Shown: positions 23,901 to 35,900 of the stretch, piece by piece | Layout: every line of letters begins with the position of its first letter | Numbering within the stretch: the stretch's first letter is position 1 | Assembly: GCA_021464415.1 (NCBI GenBank) | Contig: CM038471.1 | Location: 73,324,851 to 73,388,850, forward strand | From: Lonicera japonica | Taxonomy: Eukaryota; Streptophyta; Magnoliopsida; Dipsacales; Caprifoliaceae | Reading direction: 5' to 3' | Length of the DNA: 64,000 nt | The notes under the pieces: model-generated | What the model was told of the DNA's origin: nothing | What the model saw: only the letters and a program-made list of their open reading frames with translations | Databases searched by the model: none | Translations under genes and position numbers: made by a program

Positions 23901-26900
23901 TACGCATACTAATATGCACAGCCTGATGATTTTGTGCTCACATATTTGAGAATATTTCAATTATGTTTTTAACTTATTTTCGGTCCTCTAGATAACCTAT
24001 TGCACATATCCCAAAACCAATACCGATTGTAAAATTGGGCACCAAAAGATTGGTAGACACCATGTCTTGACCTTTAACACTGGATACATTTAAATAAAAC
24101 GCTAATGTCTAATTCTTTTAACATAATCCTTTAACCCTTGTTTTTACGCAATCCTTTTAAATTCCCCAGCATGCAGGGGGTCCCCAAGAATTTTATCTGG
24201 TGGGTGCTAAGAAAGAGCTTGGAGGCTTAAAAAAAAATAATACACGATATTCTCATGGTCAAAATATAATGATAAATTTCAAAAAACAAGTTTGTCATGG
24301 TTAAAATTGTGACAAAATGAGGTTTCTAGCCTTTGTCACTCTGTTCAACTGTGACAAGTTGAAGAGCTATAAGCCCCCAAGCACAAACCTCCCATTGTTA
24401 GTGTCTTCTACCGCAAGTGACAATGTATATGTCGAACTCTAAGCCTCGGCTAAAAACCATTACTGCAGTATTTGTCATGGTCAAAACCGTGACAAGTTTA
24501 CTTTTACCCTATACATGTTCCTTTTTAAATCCAATGGGCACTATAGCACTCACTCAGCAGAAGGTGGGGACGCTCCTTGGCACAAAAGGCTAAGGATTAT
24601 GAAAACATGGGTAAGTCCATTTGGCATAAAATATGTGGGGGAAAGTGAAAAAGAAAGCCACCGAAAGCCACCCAAGAGAGAATAAAATCCATGAAATGGA
24701 ATAACGTTGCAATGTTCGAAACAATTTTGCATACCTAAGGTCCCAACATGACGCACGTCCTGCACTTGATCCAGCGAACAGCATACGGGAACAGGGGTTG
24801 AAACACAAGGTGCTTACGCCTGTAAACATTTTGAATAATAGTTCATGCCATGCGAAAATAAATGTCTTCATGAGCACTAGACAAAATGAAGTTACAACCA
24901 AATAACTTTCACAGCTCCAGTAGACACAAAAACTTAAAAGTAAATATCTAATTAAAGAAATTATAGATGAGCAGAGTTGTTTGCCATGTAAAGATATAAT
25001 GCCATGAAGTGAAAAAGTAAAATAAATGATACGTTGAGGTTTCTAGAACAAAGGGCTTCATAATTTGTTAAATTCAGTAGACGGACAATAAACTTTATCC
25101 TTTTAAGTATGGACATGTTTACTTGCGTCAATGATGTGCTGACACAGCTGCTAGTTATTCCATAAATATATATATATATATATATATCAAAAAGTCAAAA
25201 AAAGCCCCCGCAATTGCATTAAAAGATGAAGATTAAACTTCTTCGATGTATCTAGCAATAACTTTTAAATTTACAACATAAAGGGGAAATTGGTCAACAC
25301 ACAAAAAATATAATTCTAGTTATTATAAATCATAAAAGTTCAGTGTCCTTGTGCCTAAAGAATATCCAAACAAGGATCCCTTTGGGAATGAGAATGTGGG
25401 TGGGACCCCCTCGTTCCCCAGCACACACCCAATCAACACCACGTGTGCTCCTTAAGGAACCCACCTAACCAGTGTTCTACATTTCTGCGTGAAAACAAAA
25501 ACACAAAGAAATGACAATCAAGAACATCATGAAGGGCATATCGCCATATCATACAACCTTCATATACAATTGGCCTTAGCGTAGCTACTCTCAGATTAGA
25601 TGAAGGACACGTAATTGTGATACTCCCAATGGAGGAACCACCAATAATCAGTTGATCTTCGGTCAAAGACAAGCATGTTACAGGCCCATCGTGTATCCTG
25701 CAAAAAGAAAACCAAGATACTAACATACCAAACACAAGTGGATGAAATTTTATTTTAACTGGAAAGCACTAATTAAAAAAGTATAATGTTCTACAAAACT
25801 TTTAGTGGATCTCTTAAACAGCAGGATGAATATATTGAGTCTGATTTGTAGTACTTCTAGTAGTCATGAAACAAACAAATTTTGGTCATGCACTTGGTTT
25901 GAGAAAGAATAGTAACCAAATTATTGTATGTCAAACTATAGCTATGGTATATGTAGATTAGAGTAACAGTATTTGTGAATTACTTGCTATTCTCTCTTGC
26001 CATCCCTATCACCGGTCGACTGCCACAGTCAACGCCTTTGCCAACCATCATAACTATTTACAATCCTATCCTAATTATAATCTTTCAGCCACCGCAATCA
26101 TGCCCACAATCACTGCCATCATTGCCACCTATAGCATGTTATCATTATCAGTACTCTATTTTTATTTTTATTTTGGTAAGATATCAACACTCTGGCACTC
26201 CCTCTATTACCATAACTACCTTGGCAGCAGTCGCCCACCACAACAACCACTACCATGAGGAAAATGATCGTCATGATTCCTTTTATACCATTTGGTTCGG
26301 TGTAAAAATACATGTTACCGAGGTAAAAGACAAAATGGTGAAAACCTATTTCGAATAAATCTTTTGCTCGTATAAAATTATGGGTATTTTCTCACTACAA
26401 GTATGCAACTTTAAAATTTTATTCAAAAAATAGTCAACAAAGTTCAACCTCGAATAGGTGAAAGTGTTTTTCACTACTTTACTTTTCACCTCTATCCTTC
26501 AGGAGAGGTACGGAGAGAAGCAGAAACTATCTAGAACTACCCAAGGTAATGGCATTTTACATTGACAAGAACCAAGGCTTTGCTACCATATACAATCATC
26601 AACAAGATTTTGAGCAAGACATACTTGATTATTTGAGAGCATTTCCTACTGTACATATCAAATACATGAGCTCTCCCATCCTCACATCCAACCACAGCCT
26701 CTGGATCAATATACCTGCAAAGAAGGACGATCAAAACTGCTTTTGGCAAACAACGAAGTATGCTTCCCAAATTATATCCAGTGTTCTAAAAATCCCCGAT
26801 TTAGGCCGATTTATCGCCGATTTATCAGTGATCGGCTGTGCCCCGATACGATTATGCATGATCGGCTGAAAAAATCGGCCAGGGAAAAAATCGGATTTTA

Positions 26901-29900
26901 TCGGCAAAAAATCGGATTTTATCGGAAAAAATCGGATTTTATTGAAAAAAATCGGCAAAAAATCGGATTTGAGTATTTTGACTTTTGAAATGCTTTATGT
27001 TTTACTACTTAGTACTCTCTACTCTCTCTTTATAATTTTGGGATTCCATAATATTGCATGTAATCTGTTTCTACATGCTTGGTACTTTGTTTCTATTAAT
27101 CTATTAATGTCCATTTTGCTACTAATTATGTTTTATTTAGCATATTATTATATAATATATTATTTATATGGTGAACAGTGCATATCCGATTTTTTCCGAT
27201 TTATCCCCGATAACTCCCCGATAAAATGAAAAATCCCCACTCCCCACCTTGCCGATCGATTTCCAATTCACGATTTTTAGAACATTGATTATATCATATT
27301 GATATAACTAATGGATGTATTTTTGGAAATTATTATAATCTTGACTAAAATAACTACAAGCAATTAGCTAATAACATTTTCAATGTCATTGGTGAGCACC
27401 AATTAAAATGTTGGAGTTGCACATCAAAGTTTGAAAGGAGCGATAGATGTGGTATTTGTATTATGAACAAGAAATAAGGGAGCAAATACTAACATAGGAT
27501 GGTATTCAATGATAGGACTATACGAGACTACTATAATCGACTCGTGTCTAGGATGAGAGTTGATTGTAACCAACTAGACAGTAACGATCCTAGTGTCGTG
27601 GTTGGCCTGCTAATTGTGACCTTGTAAAACTGCAGTAGGTGCTAGCAGGCTACACACAAAATGGGAGTTTGCCCCCTCATTGCCCGGGTATGGTAAAGTG
27701 ATGTGTTATATACATGTAGTCCTCACTAGTCTAGTGAGGTGTTTTATGCATGATATTCATTATGGTTCCTTCTCCTAACAGCTTAAACTTTTAGGAGAGA
27801 TGGTTCTTAACATGGTATCAAAGGTTGGTTTTCTGGGAGGTCCAACGTTCAAGCCTTGGTACCTTCATCCCCAATTTGTTAATCTGAAATTCGAAATTTG
27901 TTTGCTCTCCACGTGCGAGTATGGGGTCACACGTGAGGGAGGGTGTTAAGCATGATATTAATTACAATTCCTTCTCCAAACAGCTTAAGCTTTTGGGAGA
28001 GATGATTTCTAAAACGGTGTTTTAGGGAACAAAAAGATTGCGAGGTCTTTTCGCCAACTAGGAATGCACTGTGATTACAACTCTGACGAAATAAAAAAGC
28101 ACTGAACCCTTCTCCTATACTAGTAACAACACTACTTTCACATGGTTAAGAATAGATATGCACTAAAATATTAAGTGAATAATAATGATACATACACAAG
28201 ATTAACATCATGGATTCATGTCAAGGATTATATAAACTGGAAACAAATAAAGATGATCAACATTTAACAGGTTCGCACAAACTATATTAGATATTCCATG
28301 GTCACATTTAGTGTACGTGTTCTCAACACACAGCCTAACGCAAGCTACCCAATAAAGCAAAAGTAAATACCATATTTGGTCATTAAACTATTTTAAAGTT
28401 TAAAAATAGTCACCCAACTAAAGTTACATTTTGCCCACTCCGCCTAAATTGACCGTTAATCAATGACAGAAACAGGGGTATTTTGGCCAATCACCCCAAA
28501 ATTCATTGTTCATCATCCCTTCTAACAAGCACCACTAATGCTAAAACAGAGCATTAATAAAAATGGGAATTAAGAACGTCCCGTCGGCTGAATTCATTCG
28601 AGTAGGTTTAATCCCCCTTTCTATTCTAGTAGACCGATTCCCTCTCAACCTCCAGCAAGCAAGGGTTCATATTCACAAATGGGTTTATCTTATGTGGAGA
28701 TGGAAAGGAGGTAAATCATTATTCAGATGCTGATGACAATGACGAGGATGATGATGATGAGGAAGATGAGGAGGATTTTGATAGTGATGATAGTAATGAT
28801 GAAGGAATGGACTTAATTGCTAAAGTTAGGATTGCTTTACTTTGACAGATCAAGCTCACGGTAATATTCCCCATCACACTCGAGGTGCCATGGTCGTCGT
28901 TCTCATGCTAATGATGGTCATCGAAGCAAATCAAGGGCTCCAAAAATAGAGTATATTACGGAATTTGGAGGCTCTGGTGGCGGTGAAGAACCAAGGCTTA
29001 AAGGATATTCTCCACCACCATCTCCTCTATCCCAAGCCAATGCGTCGAACCGGTCAGACGGGACGTTTTTTATTGCTTTGGGACGTTCTTAATTCCCATT
29101 TTTCTTAATGCTCTGTTTTAGCAATGGCGGTGCTTGTTGGAGGGGATGATGAACATAGTTGTCAAAAGCTCAAGGAGCACCGAGGCGCCAAGGTCCCTAG
29201 AGCCTAGGCGCAAGGCACAGGTGAGCGCCTTTTCGAAGTGAGGCGCACCCCCACACAAAAACTTGAAATATATTATTCTAGTCATAATTTGCACCAACTA
29301 CTCTAATGTCATACAATCTAGAGCCAAATAAATCATCAAATTAAGATCTAAATAACAAACAAGTCCTCATGGATCATAGTCATTAACATAATAACATCTA
29401 AATAACATAATATAATAACAAGTCATCAAGTCTCATAATTTAATAATTCTGGAAAAATTATGTATCACTTATAATTTAATAATTCTGGAAAAATTAAGTA
29501 TATCACTTATAATTTAATAATTCTGGACAAATTATATATCACGTGAGGAGCAGAAAAGGAGCAGAAATAACGCGAGGTGCAGAAATTAACTTGCTCTATT
29601 CTTCCAAGAAAAAGAAAAAGAAGAAAGAAAACAAAAATTGCAGTGAAACAGCGTGAGGCGAACTGGAGAAGAACGAAGAAGAATGAGAAGGAGAAGGAGA
29701 AAGTACCTGCTGAAGATCGATCGACAGAACTAGGAAGAGAAGCTGCGTGAGAGTGAGACGGCGTTGAAGGTGCGTATTAGGGTTTTTTACGTTTTGTTTC
29801 AATTGGGTTTAAGTCCCAATAGGTAAAACGCATTGTTTAGAGTAAAAAAAGGGTCAAAACATTAAAAAATAAAAATAAAAGGCCTAACTTCATAAATCCC

Positions 29901-32900
29901 TCGCCTTGATGCGCCCTCGCCTGGAGCCTAGGCGCCATAATCCCTCGCCTTTTCAAACGGGATGCGCCTTCTAGTAGACGAGGCGCTACCCCAGCGCTTG
30001 GAGGCACTTGGAGCCTAGGCACGCTTTTGACAACTATGATAATGAACAGTGAATTTTGGGGTGATTGGCCAAAATAACCATGTTTCCATTATTGACTAAC
30101 GGTCATTTTAGACGGAGTGGGCAAAATGTAACCATTTAAATAATTGAGTGGGTCAGATGGAACTAACTTTAGTTGAGTGACCATTTTTTAAACTTTTAGA
30201 ATAGTTTAGTGACCAAATATAGTATTTACTCATAAAGCAAATACACCAAGTTTGATCTTAGAAATTCTAACTAGAAAATTTATAGAACAGGGAACTGAAA
30301 AGTTACATCCTATTAATCATCCTCACATTCAATACCATTATCCATTGTACTATTCGACTAATATGATCAACAAATGGTAGACACGATTAAAGAATTTTCC
30401 ACTAAGATATTACTTAAATAAAAATGAACGAAAAGTTTAATGTGGAATTTCTTATTACTTATAATCAAATTACCATATTAAACTGGCTTTGCTAGCTGTA
30501 GTAACACACTAACACAGAGCATAGAGTTAGCACCTTATCTCTCTACACATTTATAGGGTACCCGAACCATAAAAGAAATCAAAATCGTCTACTGCAAATA
30601 TTACTGCAAAAATATCCAATTGCATAGACCTTGTTATATTTACCTCAAAGATTTAGCAATAACATAATGCAATGCAAAACGACAAGAACATAACTTACCG
30701 CATGCAAGTGCCTTTCAAAATTTCACCTTCACGCAACGAAATCATATTTCTTTCCCCATTTCGCCTCCATATGCATATACGACTTCCAACCAAACCCACA
30801 ACCTGCAGAGAATATTAGATGATATTTATATGTTACAATGGAATTTCAGAAAATGAAATTATATTGAAAATTGTTAATAATTAATATAATTTTATGATTA
30901 CCATGACTTCCAAAGTGTGTATAAATAGTAAAATAGGACACAAAATAAACCCGAGGGTGACAATTTAGGGAAGGAAATGAATAATTAAGGAATGTTTCAA
31001 TTTACTAAATCCCCTATCTATGGTATGTTTTAACCAAAGACAACAAGACAAGACCATAAATAATCATCTTTTTAAAGAAAAGGTTATTCACAAAATTGTG
31101 AAAACTGGTGAATCTCACTTACATACAGAGCGAGGAAGCGGAAAAACAAAACTCAACTAGATCTATGCATGCATCCTCGGAACCCCTCCCCCCCCCCCAA
31201 AAAAAAAGGGAGGATCCATATTAGAGTAGTAATTCTGGCTTTCATTATCTGGTTAAAAAAAGGGTTTAAAACAACTGCTATAAAAGGTGCACAAGAATCA
31301 CACGCATAAAAACCTTAATAGAATAATAGCACATTGGTGATTGGTGTATCCTAGATTTACCTTGCTCTCATCAAAATCAAAATCAACTAGAGGGCCTTTA
31401 TCCGGAAGTGAAAATTCGTCCAAACATTTGTAGCTCTCTACTGACCAAAGACGCATTGTCTGCATCATTAAAACCCAATACTGTCAAGTGGAAAAAGGTG
31501 CATAAAATCTCCCAATCAGAAGGAAACAGAAGGGAATGCTGTAAAGATGTTCATATACACACCCTGACATGGATTTTGTTACACTTTATACAAGTATACA
31601 CGGATAATGTGCCATATAAGTATATAACAGTGTAACACATACAAACAGAAGAAATAGCTTGAACATCGGCACACATGGAAAACATAGGATAATGGTTTCT
31701 ACGTATGACACATTATCCACGTAAAAACCATGAAAGAGCAATAAGATTGGCATATTAAAAAACGTAAGTAATAGCACTATGCAAAACAATATTTTCTAAT
31801 TTAAGATTACCCATCTAGAATCGAGAGACACTAGATCTTGGGTGGGGGGGGAGGGAAATTGGGGATATTCTCTTGTAAATCTTTCTTTCACTTGCACATC
31901 AATTCACCGTTGGACCCTATCTTTGTGGCCCACAAATTTATTTGGAAAGTTGGTATCCTTACAAAGGTGAAAGTTTTTGCATGGTTGGCCTCGTGGAAGA
32001 GAGTAAACACTTGTGACTTACTTCAAAAAAGAAGGCCTAATCTAGCTATTTCTCCTTCTTGGTGTATCCTTTGCAAAAAGGGAGGGGGAGAACGTCGATC
32101 ACATTTTATTTCATTGCAAGTTCACCAAGTATATGTGGAATAAGGTGGGGGAGGAATTTGAATTGATTGGAGGCTTGGAGCTATGCCAAGCTCATGGCAT
32201 GACCTGTTGGGTATGGAATGGCAATTCAGAGGGAACAAAAACAAGACAAAATTGTTGTGGAGAAGCTGTTGCTTGGCACTATCATGGTGCATTTGGCAGG
32301 AAAGAAATGCTAGGGTATTTGAAGACAAATTTTCAGAAGCTGCTGAAGTTTGGAGCAAGATCAAACAGCTAGCACCACTGTGGGCTAGCTCTTCAAATTT
32401 GTTTGGAAACTTATCAATCTCTGAGTTATGTTGTAATTGGGGTGCTGCTGTTCAGTGTTGGAGCTGATTTAGGAGTCTGATGTGGGAGTTACAGGCTTAT
32501 ATGTTGCTTTGGTACAAAACTGCTGCTTTGATATTTTTGTGATATTTGTGTCTTGTTATTTTTTGAGAGCTTTGTGTAGCTTCTGGCATATCATTGGGGG
32601 CTTTGGTGGACTGCTGTTTCACCAATGGTGTAATCTTCATTGTAACACTTTGATTATTTGATTTTAATAGAAGCGTTTTGTTTCTCATAACAAAAAACTG
32701 TTGTCTACAAGAAGAACACATCTCAGTTTTCCTTTTTGAGATCAGAAACAACTACACTTTATTAATCAAAAGGAGCTAAAAGTACAAAAATGGTGGACCA
32801 GAGGTTCACCAGCACCAGAACATCAAAGAAGTAAAAACAAAGATTGCAAGACCCATTGAACACACGGTTTGTGAATCCAGATCTACAAAGTTTAGTCGAT

Positions 32901-35900
32901 ATATGATTTTACCACGAAACGGATATCTGACTTGATCCGAGAATTGAAGAATTATTGATCACATGACTTTAATCAAATTTTATTGATGGACCAAAAAAAT
33001 GCACAATTTTTATATATTATATTTAGAAAATGTGTAAGGATATAAATAGATGTATACATACGTATATAAATGAATGTATATATTGGATCGAATCACAAAT
33101 GGATCGTTTTGGGATATATCCGTCTCCCATTTGTAAGTCAAAAGGCTTAACAGATTCGGACAAATGGATTAGACTAACAGGACCGGATTGGATTGGGTCT
33201 GGGAAGAAATTCGATTCATTGTCAAGCCTAACTACAAGGAATCTTCTCATAGTCTGTGTACAAGGGATCATACCTTACTAGCTCCACCAGTAAGCACCGT
33301 TCCCATCTTCATACAGCACTTATCAACCCTAAGAGAAAGCAAGGTGAACAAACAAGTAACAAACACAACTCAGTCCTGATCCACCCCAACAAAAAAATCA
33401 AAAACCAAAGAACAATTCACACTGGTAGTCACATGTACATGCGATCACATGTATGCACACAAGTCAAGTGAAAATTAATAGCTTCCAACTTCCAAGACAT
33501 AAGAAAGTATATCTTTCAAACAAAAAGCACAAACTTTTTTATTGATACCAAAGGAAAACTGCAAAGAATCTACTGACATGCATATTCTTTACAAAAAATT
33601 CAGTACATTCATCAAAACACATCATGAGAGTACTGTCTAGTAACATTCTAGATAAACAACAACAAGAGCAACATTCAAAATAATGGAATGTCGAATTCTT
33701 TAAATTGAGAAGCACAAAGAGAAGCATTGAAAAACTCTTATTCCAAAGCCATTATTTTTGCTCCTCCGTTTCTCCAAAAATAATTCTATTCCTCTCATTC
33801 CAAATATCCCAAAATATTGCCATAACAATGCATCTCCACAGACAATTTCTTATTATTTCCTCCTCCTTTTAGCACTTCTATTATCATCAGATTAGCTGGT
33901 GTCATTGGCATCACCACAGCCCCCATTAAACCCTCTGCATACGTTGTTCCACAAAATGATGCAAAAATTAATGAACAAGCACATGCTTCAAGATCATTCA
34001 AGTTTCTTCTAAAACAAAAACGTTCCACAGAAGAACACCAAAAGAATTTGAGGATGCCAAAGAAGCAATAGAGATCTCAAGACACATAATGCAACAGAGG
34101 AAACAAAATTGGAAAAGAAACCTCCAACCCCCCAAACAAAAAGGAAAAAGAACTACCACCACCACATGATTATTTTTATCATTTCTCAACAACAAAGGAA
34201 ACAGATCTCAAGGGGGGCAAAAGAAATGATGTTCCGCAGACGTCAAAAAGAGCCTTGCTCAATCACCAAAGGGTCCCACCCATTCTCACTTAACCCATAA
34301 TTGCCCCTTAAAAAGAAGCCGAAAGAGAATCTTTTTTCAAGGAGGAACCACCACAACCATTTTCCTGACAAATCTTGCTTTTTAAAAAAATTGTAGCAAT
34401 TCCCAATGCCCTCCATTTCTTTTGTTACACTATTGAAGGGTTACCTCTATTGGAATTTGGAAAGTAATAAATATTTTTGACAAACCAATGTGAGGCTTAA
34501 TACAACTGCTTTCAAGCTCATTTGCTCAAGTTCTAATAAATATTAACTCTTTTCTATCCAAATGAATTTCTCAATCTTCCAATTCAAACAGTAAGAGCTT
34601 CTTTAAGGTGCCTGGTAAGAGCTTGTCAACGGCAACTAGATCCATGTTCTTAATAAATTTAACGCTCTTGCAAAACCTAGTTCCTAGTTTCCTACGAGTT
34701 ATTTCTCTTGGTACATCAAGTTCGTCCATAAGACCACTATCAAAATCTTATCATTTTATTGAATCAGGACCACAATGATTGAAGGAAATAAGGAACTAGT
34801 TCAATACGTTAATGTCAACATGAAATACAATTTCTCATGTTTTTGTATATATAAGATGCAACATTTATATATATAATAAGAAAATGGATGGGCCTGAAAG
34901 GACAAAACAAAGTTACCCGATAATTTTACTTTTTTTGTCAAAATTTCTCCATTGATAGATGTCAATGGGACCTTCTTGAAGAGAAAACCTATGACGTTCC
35001 ATTGCTAGTTCCACCAACTGCATCTTCAATGATCTTTCTGACCAAGCAGAGACATCAACAAGACTAGTAGAATCACTCTGCTGCTGCTGCTTGCAGTATA
35101 GCATTCGCAACAACTTCGAGTTATCAATGATTGCACTCCTTCATAGTATTGAAAAGAAAGAAAAATGATTGGGCAAATACGGAAAAAGTTTGATCAGCAA
35201 TAGAAAAGAGAATGCATAAAATTGTTAAAATAGCTAAAGAGGGCATCATGTGGTTGTCATTGATCAACTTTATATTTCAATCAATTAAAAATTATTCCAT
35301 ATTTATATTGATAGCACAAACAAAATTAGGGGCGTGCATGGTTCAGTTATTCCATATTTGTATTAATAATCCACACTGGGTCTTGCCTGCTCGTAGTGGT
35401 GCGTGTGTGAACCATATTAAAATTCACTTGCATGTAGTACCATCAGCAGTCCCAATATGATCTCTTCATCTTCGTGTGGAACTTTGAGTTTTGTGACAGT
35501 GATACGGTATAGATAGATTAGCGGCTGAAATTTGGAAACACCTAGAAGAAAGTAATCCAGGTATTCTCTTAAATAGGTGTTGCAATTAGAAAGATTCGAA
35601 CAGGATTTTCCAACAAATAGAGTTCCTTTACAGTTGACAATTTTATTGTACAACCAAAATACGGTGTTCCCTATTTAATGGTGTTCTAATTCACACTATA
35701 CCATTAACAAGAATGCTATAAAAGTGCTTTTGCTCGTGGTAAAGTGAATACTAGTGATTTGCTGCAAAGGCGAAGGCCTAAATTTCTTTATCACGCAGAA
35801 AATGTTAATTTGTCTCTCGGCAGTATCTACCTACTCAATTTCATAGTATTTATTACAGTATGTATGTGTCTCATTTTACAGGTATTTGTCTAAGGTCGCA

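Noticed and set aside
26386..26400. CACTACAAG, a possible CACTA transposon end
   Set aside because: Only one 9-base motif; no inverted partner or 3-bp target duplication found nearby.
26549..26988. Overlapping open frames around 26549-26988
   Set aside because: They run across the F-box/WD40 exon 6 antisense and into a MITE; explained by repeat composition.
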